NCBI GenBank assembly: GCA_018985225.1
Contig: JADGIF010000075.1
Location: 1 to 23,338, forward strand
DNA length: 23,338 nt
From: Amoeboradix gromovi
Lineage: Eukaryota > Sanchytriomycota > Sanchytriomycetes > Sanchytriales > Sanchytriaceae
Direction: 5' to 3'
Position 1 is the first letter of the stretch. Every line of letters starts with the position of its first letter. The position numbers were made by a program, and so were the translations under genes. Below, piece by piece: positions 15,530 to 23,185 of the stretch. Below the pieces are notes generated by a model. That model worked only from the letters and a program-made list of their open reading frames with translations, was not told where the DNA came from and did not search any database.

Positions 15530-16631
15530 TCAATTAACTGGAGATTTATTGTTTGGTTCGCCGAATTCTTTTTCAACCGATCCAATCATTTGATACCATA
15601 CGAGATACAAATGATGACGTGGAAGAGCCAAATTTCTGTATAATTCGTTCCCTGTAAGATCGGTTATCTCATCATCATCGCATTTAATGAACTTTGCTTT
15701 GTTTGAAAACGTGCATGACACATCCACATTTGAAAGGCAATTCCTCATAGAATCTAGAGACTTGGAAGATTTCATAGATTTTAAAGAATCAAGAGACTTG
15801 GCTTTTTTCAGCTTGTTTTGTACTTTTTTATCGTTGTGGGCGAAAGTGATGTAGTGACCCATGTCTTTATCCAACGTAATATGAACTACGACGCTAACTA
15901 AGCAGTAGGTATATCTATGAGTATCTGTCTGGTATTCAAATTCAGTGGGTAAAAGTACATTTTGGGATTGCTTTTGAACTTTTGGAAATTGAAAACACCA
16001 AAGTAAGGGTGGTGTGATCTTGACATTTTTTAAATGCCTAGTAGTAGTCCCGCATTCTTCGCAGTTAAGACTCAGTATTTCTTTGTTCAAACTTAATAAG
16101 GCGTCGCCAAAACTAGTTTCAGTGTCATATAACAAAGTCCAATTATCAGCAACAGCTTCTGATTTACATGTCTGACAACTACCACATATAATTTCACATT
16201 CTAATGAGACTCTATACCAATTACTATTTAAGTGATCAAATATGTATAGCAAGAACTCATGAGCGTCAAATTGCATACCATAAGTATAAGAAGGAAAGTG
16301 CTTTGAAAGAAAGTTAATTAATTCCGGAAGATTCTTTTCATCCTGAACTGTGTTAAGCAATATCGAAACGAAAGATACAGGTTTTTTCTTGCTTTTACTT
16401 AACTCTTTAGCTTTTAAAAATAAAAGCGAGTTAAGAGCTGATGAGTATAAAAAGGTATATAAAATGCAATTAATAAAACATGTGTTCCCTAGATGAATAA
16501 AAGATACCGTAATTCTTGAACATAAAAGGTCTACAATTATGATTGGTAGGAAGGAGTTAACATGGAATTTACATACTTCTAGAACATGGAACAGTTTCTT
16601 CTCTGCCAGTAAGGTCTTTCACGATGTTTTT
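15530..16631 (-). CDS. Ubiquitin-specific protease (USP/UBP), 5' end unresolved
   Basis: The uninterrupted 3' exon is 15530-16530. It encodes the catalytic Cys box HLGNTCFINCILY, then YGMQFDAHEFLLYIFDHL, two zinc-ribbon-like CxxC pairs (CGSC/CKSE and CEECG) and the His box LDKDMGHYITFAHND, and ends with LYLVWYQ, so it is a cysteine deubiquitinase. The Cys box lies upstream of the first in-frame ATG/TTG, so a start near 16360 would delete it. A 46-nt intron (16576-16531, GTATGT...TTGTAG) links the exon in phase to 16577-16631 (includes LTGREETVPCSR), which itself has no ATG; at least one more 5' exon is needed. Between the His box and the C-terminus is an inserted K/S-rich repeat (KSLDS units, 15746-15805). 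WOPR lies upstream, and the homeodomain gene is downstream on the same strand. Confidence 0.85.
16531..16576 (-). other. Intron in the USP gene (46 nt)
   Basis: Donor GTATGT is a strong yeast-like consensus and the acceptor is TTGTAG; TTAAC within it can serve as branch site. Phase is 1 on both sides. Its removal restores an open path into the Cys box. Confidence 0.65.
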
Positions 16632-16972
16632 TTAAGACTTTTCAGTGACCGGAGTATTTGGGTTGTTGTGTTCGTATCTTTTTTCGACTTGCTCAATTGT
16701 TATAGAATGTTAGCACCTCCATTTTTTGCTTTTCATGCAATAGTAAACAGACGGCAATCGAGTATTTGCTGCAACTCCTTCCCAAGTTTGTGCAAAGTAC
16801 GCTAGCCTACCATGTAAATTATCTTGCATATCCTAGTGAGAGCTGATGGCACACCGCAGTGGTATCCCACTGAGGTAATCCATAGTGTTAAGTAAATTTA
16901 TTGCTTGAAATCATTTGAGACTTCTTGATTCAAAAACCTCTAGTTTTTATACGTTAATGCCTCAAGTTTTAC
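16632..16972. other. Region between USP exon and WOPR
   Basis: Contains the short open frame at 16710-16829 and probably the USP promoter and first exon. A fragment reading QVEKRYEHNNPNTPVTEKS on the minus strand (about 16690-16635) is protein-like but closed by a stop. Nothing else is recognised. Confidence 0.35.
16710..16829 (-). CDS. Short open frame (39 codons), possible USP 5' exon or retroelement scrap
   Basis: ATG 16829 to TAA 16712-16710 gives 39 residues with a protein-like composition, including GRLAYFAQTWEGVAANTRL. The GRL.YF...W pattern recalls the end of some DIRS-type reverse transcriptases. Alternatively, donors inside it (GTAGGC near 16817, GTGCTA near 16719) could splice in phase to the USP exon at 16631 or below, supplying the missing start. 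Evidence is too thin to choose. Confidence 0.25.
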   Translation of the reverse strand: MQDNLHGRLAYFAQTWEGVAANTRLPSVYYCMKSKKWRC

Positions 16973-17593
16973 TTAAAGTTGCAAATATTTATTTAGTTGG
17001 TTTACATGATGACTATTAGCAAATTCATTGTGGCAACTACTAATAGTGCTGTCAATCCAAGATCCGATGTTTGCAGGAATCTGTTGCATTATAAGTCCAA
17101 TGTTCATAAGTTCATCGTCCACCACTATTTGTCTCTGATCCCCAACCATTTCATTGGCGGTACATTTGTAAGATTTCATGGATACCTTAACGGAATCTGT
17201 TTCTCTGTTGAGGATGTCAACAGGTCTCTCAAGTTTATCAACATCTCCCTTTTTGTAATAGCATATCAAATGAAATCTGTTTTTTTTCAGGGTAATGAAT
17301 GAAATGGTTTTCTTAATTAAACCGTTTTCAATTTTCACTTTGTTAACAATTTGCTTGTACACCAAGAAGTGACCATGAATCCTCGAAGCAGACCAGTATA
17401 AGCCGTCTGTCCATCTAGATATATTCGTTTTTTCAGTTGTCCATACAAAGCAGCTGCCACTTTCAATTGACAATCTCTCAGATAATGTTAATCTTTGTGC
17501 AACAACTGGCAATTGTCCAGTTTCAACTGAGTTAATTACTAGCATTGCATCTTCCAGAGTTTTTACATATCCATGAAACGATTCAATTGCCAT
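16973..17593 (-). CDS. WOPR-family (Gti1/Pac2/Wor1/Ryp1) transcription regulator
   Basis: The 206-residue protein consists mostly of the fungus-specific WOPR DNA-binding domain. The first half opens with ESFHGYVKTLEDAMLVIN (4-21), followed by the LPVVAQRLTLSERLSIESGS run (about 29-48) and RWTDGLYWSASRIHGHFLVY (60-79), the WOPRa box. The second half has GLIKKTISFITLKKNRFHLI and CYYKKGDV (about 90-117), the WOPRb box, where most members have SYY/AYY. Only about 85 residues follow, so the long Q/N- or Ser-rich tail of many WOPR masters is absent. WOPR proteins control morphological switching, sporulation and virulence programmes in other fungi; the role here is unknown. An AATAAA (16993-16988) lies inside the last codons. 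It starts 87 bp after the LSm3 stop. Confidence 0.9.
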   Translation of the reverse strand: MAIESFHGYVKTLEDAMLVINSVETGQLPVVAQRLTLSERLSIESGSCFVWTTEKTNISRWTDGLYWSASRIHGHFLVYKQIVNKVKIENGLIKKTISFITLKKNRFHLICYYKKGDVDKLERPVDILNRETDSVKVSMKSYKCTANEMVGDQRQIVVDDELMNIGLIMQQIPANIGSWIDSTISSCHNEFANSHHVNQLNKYLQL

Positions 17594-17680
17594 TATTACA
17601 TGGGATAAAGATCCTTTTAAACCTTCCTTTGTTCCCAGGAAATGGCTGCTACGTACTCAATGGCGATTTTAAAAATTATT

Positions 17681-17944
17681 TTATTTTTGTTCTCCACCAA
17701 CTAAAACTATACCATCACCTCTTATAAAAAGCATTGGTGACTTGTTAATATCTTTCGCTACACTAGTCTCTTCCGTCAAGGTTGTGATCGTCTCCTCAGC
17801 GCCACTAAGGATCATGTTACAATGCTGATCAAAGCCTTCCAATTTGCCAGTTATTTCTCTGTTCCCTTTCAACTTTATGTATACCTTACAGTCTAACAAT
17901 AGTTTGATAAAGTCCAACGGTTTGTTTACAATTGAGGAAGACAT
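17681..17944 (-). CDS. LSM3: U6 snRNA-associated Sm-like protein LSm3
   Basis: The 87-residue protein has the complete LSm fold. After SSSIVNKPLDFIKLLLD (2-18; cf. EPLDLIRLSLDE in LSm3), the Sm1 motif is KVYIKLKGNREITGKLEGFDQHCNMIL, written here from 20 to 46 in parts, and the Sm2 motif is MLFIRGDGIVLV (70-81). The extra AEETITTL segment between them (about 48-55) is characteristic of LSm3. LSm3 is part of the LSm2-8 ring on U6 snRNA and the LSm1-7 ring in mRNA decay. The frame is open 36 codons upstream, but the ATG at 17944 gives the family's usual length. The stop codon overlaps AATAAA (17685-17680). Next gene downstream is WOPR. Confidence 0.92.
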   Translation of the reverse strand: MSSSIVNKPLDFIKLLLDCKVYIKLKGNREITGKLEGFDQHCNMILSGAEETITTLTEETSVAKDINKSPMLFIRGDGIVLVGGEQK

Positions 17945-18736
17945 GCGGGACTTGCTCTCTGAAAAGTGAACCTGGGGTAAAGCAGACAAAAAGAAGACAA
18001 CTGAAGAGATCTTAAATATGCCGTAGAAAGGAATACAAGTAATATTACACAAACCCTATCAGACTATTTTACTATCACTTTTACCATCATTATCTTCAAC
18101 AATCCAAACCAAAGCGGTTTAATCTCTCAACATATTAGTTCCGGCGTTTTTACCTGCTATTAAAGCGATCATTCAACCCCTCAGCTGTTGTGAAATTCCC
18201 AACAACAGACCACTAGATATCTCTAGCAGCAATCTAGTAAAGTACTTGTCTTCATATTTCGCATCTTTATTCGCCTACGTGAAATGTGAAGAATTCGAAA
18301 ATCATGAAGATTTCAAACCCCACACTTCTCAAATATAGACAACTTGGGGAGATACCATATTGTTTTTGAATGGTCGCAACTCTAATGAGCTTTGAGTTCT
18401 ATTCATTTCGCATATTCTGATGCGAAAAATTGCACTAAGTCGTAGATCTGCAAAGTGTTGAATGGTGACAAAATACCAGTACCAATAAAAGAAGTCCTAT
18501 GATATTCAGAGTTGCTTATTTTTTGTCTTGTTCACTTTCACGCCAACTGTAAACGAAAGACGTGAATATGACAATAGATACTTACTAGAATGATGATAAG
18601 TGCAAGCGCAAAAGTTACAGGTCATTACAATATCTCACGTGCACAAAATATGATGAAGTCGTAGCGATTACTTGGAGAACTTGACCTAAAGAATATGGCT
18701 TTTGTGCATGCCTGCTTAAGTAAACTTTAAGGAGAA
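17945..18736. other. Intergenic region with dispersed repeat
   Basis: This 0.8-kb gap is the largest in the right half before the retroelement. Apart from the repeat copy at 18272-18359, I see no open frame with protein-like composition, no tRNA signature and no other repeat. It should include the LSm3 promoter. Confidence 0.4.
18272..18359 (-). repeat. Dispersed repeat, copy 2 (inverted relative to 65-151)
   Basis: Reverse complement of this block matches 65-151 over its whole length, sharing ATCTCCCCAAGTTGTCTA, GAGAAGTGTGGGGTTTGAAA and GATTTTCGAATTCTTCACAT exactly. Flanks are not similar. The copies are about 18.1 kb apart in opposite orientation. Confidence 0.75.
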
Positions 18737-19009
18737 TTAAAAGCGTTTATTAAGTGCAGGCAAATACGGAATATAAAGTCTCATTCCTGGCATAGCTCTT
18801 CCCAAAACTCTCTTGTTTATCTTATTAGCTATCAGTTGACACGGTCTTTTAAATGATGCCAAATTTTTCGATGGTCCGTCAGTTTTTCCTCTTCTCATTC
18901 TTTTGTATTTTGCTTTTAGCATTGCTTTATGCATGTTTGGCCTAGGTGCGAGGTTGAAATGTTTTCTTGCAGTCGAATTAAATACTCGAAATATCCCAAT
19001 TGTAAACAT
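18737..19009 (-). CDS. Small basic protein, probably mitochondrial ribosomal-type
   Basis: From ATG 19009 the protein has 90 residues and is very rich in Lys and Arg. The start MFTIGIFRVFNSTARKHFN fits a mitochondrial presequence; then comes HKAMLKAKYKRMRRGKTDG and a C-terminus RAMPGMRLYIPYLPALNKRF. Size and charge suggest a mitoribosomal protein, but I cannot assign it to a named subunit. Six further upstream codons open only on a TTG. AATAAA (18751-18746) is formed by the Asn-Lys codons three residues before the stop. It begins 59 bp after the MED31 stop on the same strand. Confidence 0.6.
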   Translation of the reverse strand: MFTIGIFRVFNSTARKHFNLAPRPNMHKAMLKAKYKRMRRGKTDGPSKNLASFKRPCQLIANKINKRVLGRAMPGMRLYIPYLPALNKRF

Positions 19010-19068
19010 TTTCAAAGTAGAGCAAGTTACAAGGGAGTTGTGCTATTTGCAATTCAAGATAAGCTTAT

Positions 19069-19422
19069 TTATTCCTTGTCTGTATGCTCATATATATAGC
19101 TCAATCGTTTGTAACTTTGGTGCATATAATAAAAGTATTGCTTAGCATTAACATAATTATTTAGGAAATCTGAGTTCATAATATCCCTAAATTCCTCTGA
19201 CAGCAGAGCTCTTCTAAAATACAAAGCGTGCGGATACTGTACATATTTTCTGTACGGTTCTTTCTCAAAGTATCCTAAATATTCCAAGTACTTAATAAAC
19301 TTGGGATTGCTAAGGTAGTCTGCTTGGCTTAGAAAAGTCAAATACCTCGGATTAGCTAAGCAACTCAGAAACTCCAACTCTGCTGAAAACCTGTCTTCTT
19401 GCTCGTTCTCCAGTGGTTCCAT
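19069..19422 (-). CDS. MED31: Mediator complex subunit 31 (Soh1)
   Basis: The 117-residue protein is a full-length MED31, one of the most conserved Mediator subunits. RFSAELEFLSCLANPRYLTF (12-31) is helix 1, LSNPKFIKYLEYLGYFEKEP (37-56) is the family signature, YVQYPHALYF (60-69) follows, and the C-terminus has the last conserved helix. MED31 binds the N-terminus of MED7 in the middle module and supports elongation-competent transcription. The stop codon overlaps AATAAA (19073-19068). It starts 66 bp after the upstream USP37-like stop. With MED4 this is the second middle-module subunit in the window, about 15 kb away. Confidence 0.95.
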   Translation of the reverse strand: MEPLENEQEDRFSAELEFLSCLANPRYLTFLSQADYLSNPKFIKYLEYLGYFEKEPYRKYVQYPHALYFRRALLSEEFRDIMNSDFLNNYVNAKQYFYYMHQSYKRLSYIYEHTDKE

Positions 19423-19488
19423 GAAATGATCACGAAAAAAGTCATTAAAAATACCTACAACTTAATTTACTAGAATTCAATAAAAGTT

Positions 19489-20817
19489 TTATTTTCGGTT
19501 ATAAAACAAAACATATCCAGATACATTTTGATTTTCATAATTAATATAAACTTTTTCGTCATCAAAGACTACCCACTTATCATCAATGAGTATTGCTGTT
19601 GTATAATGTCCCGTTCCATACTTTCCAAAGTGATTTACAATACCGTAAAGTTCATATTTGCAGTTGCTTATAGAAATGGTCTTGTTCAACACAATAGATT
19701 CTAGAATCTTCGAAATGTTAAAGTTCAAATCAATTTTAAATCGCTTTAAATGCAAACATAATATGCCGGGTAGTTTCACTATCTGGTACCTCATTCTACT
19801 ACTCGTAGAATTACATTCATCACATTTATATGTTATTTGTTCGGATTTCAGTAAATCTTGAATTCCCTCTAATATACTACCGTTGCAATTAATGCTTAAG
19901 CCTAAAGACCTTTCTTTTGAGTTTGACTCATGATTGTTTTCGCATTTTAATGTTTTGTGTAATTCAACATTAAAGAGGTGCTCCAGTTTAGTAATATCAA
20001 CCAACTGGGTTAAAAGCTCATGTGCATCATGCTGCTCGTAACCCTTGAAGAGATCTGTTTGTTTATCAAGCTCTTGTTTAAAGCTTCTAGGCATTTCAGA
20101 CGAAGCAGACTGTATTTTCTTTCTAAACAAAGAATTCATTTCAAGCAGGACTGTGTTCTCAGATAAGGTAATCTCGCCCAATAGCTGTTTATTGAACATA
20201 AGAGCTATCAAAATTGAGTTCAGATAGCAGGTGTTGCCCATGTTAACAAATCCTTGAAAATCACTGAACATATGGTTGAATATCTTCATTTCTTTTATAA
20301 GTTCAGCCGGCTTCTCCTGAGTCATTTCAATAGACGGTAGTTCTGGTTCATATGGCATAATTTTACGTTTTTTTACTACAGTTTCTTGCTCTTCTAATAT
20401 TCTTTTGGATGAATCTAGACTTGCATCTGAAGGCTGTATTAATTCAACATCAACTTGTGGTGCTGCCGGATTGGATACTGTCAATTCGCTTCCAAGACCT
20501 TCGGAACTAATGGCAGCTGGTTCTGCACTTAAGTTATTCGTGATCGAACTAAAATTTCTTCTAATCTCAAGTATATGGCATAGAATCCTGTTTAAATCAC
20601 TTATTGGTAGATCACTAATAATTAGTTTACATGAAGGCCTTTTGGCAGTCAGAAATAGTCGATTTCTATCTATGGCGGCGTTAATGATGGAGGATATGTT
20701 TCTAGGATCAATTGATATGGAATGGCTCAAAAATATTAGCAGATTTCCTTGAATTTTTATTGAATTGATAGATATTTGCGATTCCTTTTTAACTCCTAGA
20801 AATCTTACAGAAAGCAT
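19489..20817 (-). CDS. USP37/26/29-like ubiquitin-specific protease with PH-like N-terminus
   Basis: From the ATG at 20817 the protein has 442 residues. Residues about 1-85 are beta-rich and end in a helix (LPISDLNRILCHILEI), which resembles the PH-like domain at the start of USP37, USP26 and USP29. A low-complexity linker with a basic patch (VVKKRKI) and several acidic stretches follows (about 90-175). The protease core carries the Cys box FVNMGNTCYLNS (catalytic Cys about 197), YEQHDAHELLTQL, CENNH/CDECNS zinc-ribbon pairs, KLPGILCLHLKRF, and the His box GTGHYTTAI (His about 404) with VVFDDEKV, then the ending SGYVLFY. All catalytic elements are present. The frame is open 17 codons upstream only on a TTG. 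The stop codon overlaps AATAAA (19493-19488). Protease call is firm, subfamily moderate. Confidence 0.88.
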   Translation of the reverse strand: MLSVRFLGVKKESQISINSIKIQGNLLIFLSHSISIDPRNISSIINAAIDRNRLFLTAKRPSCKLIISDLPISDLNRILCHILEIRRNFSSITNNLSAEPAAISSEGLGSELTVSNPAAPQVDVELIQPSDASLDSSKRILEEQETVVKKRKIMPYEPELPSIEMTQEKPAELIKEMKIFNHMFSDFQGFVNMGNTCYLNSILIALMFNKQLLGEITLSENTVLLEMNSLFRKKIQSASSEMPRSFKQELDKQTDLFKGYEQHDAHELLTQLVDITKLEHLFNVELHKTLKCENNHESNSKERSLGLSINCNGSILEGIQDLLKSEQITYKCDECNSTSSRMRYQIVKLPGILCLHLKRFKIDLNFNISKILESIVLNKTISISNCKYELYGIVNHFGKYGTGHYTTAILIDDKWVVFDDEKVYINYENQNVSGYVLFYNRK

Positions 20818-20999
20818 CTGGGGACACACTGTAAAGACGAGACTAGGAGTTCGAAACAAATTTCTCAAATACCGGGGACTCTTTGCAATAATAGATCCCG
20901 TATTCTATCACCTAATTTAAAATAGGAGACTATTTCATTGTCAACTCGGATCATATGCAGTATACGATACTGAAGCCTATAACCTGAAAATTTCTCTAG
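20818..20999. other. Flank between USP37-like gene and retroelement
   Basis: No open frame or clear LTR end is visible. The upstream promoter of the protease gene probably lies here. I searched by eye for a copy matching 23186-23338 and saw none, so no LTR pair can be called. Confidence 0.3.
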
Positions 21000-21821
21000 T
21001 TATATCGTAGCTTTCTCTATGAGTCCAATAGTCCCAATGATATAGACACTATACACAAGTTTTACTTGAAAAAGAACCTTTTTGCTCCACTGTATAACTA
21101 TTACAATGAAAGCCTTCCAATCCATTTCCGCCATCCATGTTTTGTACTCAATGGTCGCTAAGCAGAGGCTTTTACGGCAGATTTTGTCTCAATCGTGGTA
21201 AAAAACAAGTTTTATATCAATTCTTTTTGCGCTACAGAAAGGTTTTACTTCGCTAACACAATTGAAGGTGCCCATGACGGAATGAAGTAAACCCATATGA
21301 GGGGAACCAGTAGCTTCGTAGATTATAGCAGATCTTCTTGACGCCACCATGAGCTACTAGCTCACTGTCATGTGCTTTTCTGATCACTAACTGCACCAAA
21401 TGACTAGGAACAATTAGTTTTGTTCTCACAGTATCAGGACCCTTCCTCTTCTTTACTCTAGTAGTGTTTGAGTCTGTAGTGGAATCTCTCTCAGTTGTGA
21501 TTGCTGCTGCTCTTATATTACTATCGTCTTCAGTAACTAGATCTCTATTGAGATAGTTAGCAACTGGGTTGTTCTTACCCTTTACACACGATACTTAGAA
21601 GCCTAAATTTTGCATGATCAACTGCCATCGAGACAGCCTTCCCTTCTCTTCATGTTCCATAAGCCATCGTAGATTGCTATTATCTGTGAAAACAGTCACC
21701 GGTCCACCATAAAAATATGGCTTGAATTTATCAGGGCCTTAAATAACAGCATGTACTCTTTCTCGCAAGTGTCATACTTGCCTTCTGCAGGTGCTAGTGT
21801 CCTTGATGAGGACTAAACTGG

Positions 21822-22240
21822 CTATTCACCTTGTGTCAATACCGCAACAACACCATAGCTACTGGTATCAGTAAATATTGCAAATGGCTCACTATAGTCT
21901 GGATGCTTCACTACTGGAGACTCACATAAGGAACTCTTCAGCTTGTGATATGCTTCTTGACATGCACCAGTACATTGGAACCTTGCATTCTTTGATGTCA
22001 GCTTGGAGAATGGATTAGAAATACGCGCAAACTGATATAAAAAGTTGCGATAGTATGATACCGTGCCAATAAATCGTCGAATACCGCGCACAGTAGCTGA
22101 TGGTAGCATATTTCTGATTGCACTCACATTGGCATGGTCGACTTCGATGCACTTATCGCTGATAACATAGCCAAGATAACTCATACGTTGCATTCCAATG
22201 CTGCACTTTTTTGCTCTCAGCCTGAAGGAATACTTATTCG
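21822..22240 (-). pseudogene. RT connection and RNase H start of the Ty3/Gypsy relic
   Basis: The longest intact stretch of the relic, about 140 codons. It covers the end of reverse transcriptase from KKCSIG through RRFIGTVSYYRNFL and the beginning of RNase H up to TDTSSYGVVAVLTQGE. The catalytic YxDD would lie upstream and is absent. RNase H continues in other frames down to about 21600. Confidence 0.85.
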
Positions 22241-22299
22241 CGAAATGTGACTTGAATCTTTTTCTTGGTTGCTGCTCAGGCTCCAACCTTCGTCGAAAT

Positions 22300-22780
22300 G
22301 ACTTGTAAAGTCCTGGGTGACATCATCGTAGATCATAGCATCCTGGTATGCAATCTTAATGTCTCTATATTTCTTAGAAGCAAGCTTCTCTTTGGTACTG
22401 TCACTATACAATCCACGTGTAAAGATAGCCACTGTAAAATCTGTACTGATTAGCTCAAACTCTTAACCATATCGCTCACGTGCCATATCGTTTACAAGAT
22501 TCATCTTTTTTGATAAGTAATGGTAGTATCGTGCGACATTCTGGTTCCTTCCTTTTGTACATTGCAAAAGTCTTGGATTGACTTCATATAAGCGCCTGGT
22601 TGGCGAAACTTTCTCAACAGTAATTCTTAAGCTCCTCGTACCTGGAACTGTCTCCTATGAGTACCATGAATGTTCGACCACGTACGCTATTGGCAAGCAT
22701 ATAGGTCTTCTCAGCTGAGATTAAATGATGTGGCCTTACTAGAGATCTCAATTGGTGGAGCCATTCGTCAATGCCCATAG
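22300..22780 (-). pseudogene. Gag (capsid) remnant of the Ty3/Gypsy relic
   Basis: Minus-strand pieces with the Ty3-type Gag pattern: DEWLHQLRSL, SVRGRTFMVLIGDSSRYEEL, a Q/KxxxxxY segment, and IFTRGLYSDSTKEKLASKKY (family FxxGLxxxxxxxV). In-frame stops and at least one frameshift break it. No CCHC zinc knuckle follows. Confidence 0.7.
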
Positions 22781-22933
22781 ACTAGTTTCGAGTAGACTTC
22801 TTCCCAAAGGCATTTAATATTTGTATCAAGATTTTGAATCTTAGCTGGTTCAGCGGACTCTGATGGTTTTTGATAGTATTCTAGTTACCATTCAAGTTAA
22901 TACCGAATGCATCATCTTGCGCTGACTCAGACT

Positions 22934-23185
22934 TTAATTGATTGTCTCATTTTTCTTGCTGTGTTCTTTGCTTTCTTTCTGAGGACTATCAATGGGTGTA
23001 ACTACTGTAGCTACCTGGCATATAGCCTGACATTTTTTCTTGTAATTCGGGAAATTTTGTTTGATATTTAACAAGGCCTGTGTTGCATTCTGTTTTCTGT
23101 TTAGTAAGTTAGACAATATATTAATCTCATGATTTTCAATGCTACTGCTCCTCTTCAGTGCAAGCTCTAATAAGTCATCATCCAA
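22934..23185 (-). CDS. Short acidic/basic open frame, possibly Gag N-terminus
   Basis: The uninterrupted part is 83 codons. The frame is open further upstream to about 23241 (includes NVFERFTFEHIGILDDDLLE), and there is no ATG in frame, only TTG. It is helical with a Lys-rich end (KESKEHSKKNETI). It lies directly upstream of the Gag remnant on the same strand, so it may be the Gag N-terminal region, but no motif proves it; a truncated host exon at the window edge is the alternative. Confidence 0.3.
   Translation of the reverse strand: MDDDLLELALKRSSSIENHEINILSNLLNRKQNATQALLNIKQNFPNYKKKCQAICQVATVVTPIDSPQKESKEHSKKNETIN

Noticed and set aside
14904-17593. Mating-type locus (homeodomain plus WOPR)
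   Set aside because: Only one homeodomain gene is present, no HMG or partner HD gene is adjacent, and WOPR genes are not MAT genes; proximity alone is not evidence.
17945-18052. 36-codon extension of LSm3
   Set aside because: Starting at 17944 gives 87 residues, matching the family; the extension is hydrophobic and not Sm-like.
20405-20752. 115-codon plus-strand frame opposite the USP37-like gene
   Set aside because: Lies opposite the low-complexity linker and has no motif.
20818-20868. 17 extra codons of the USP37-like gene from TTG
   Set aside because: No ATG; the PH-like fold starts after the ATG at 20817.
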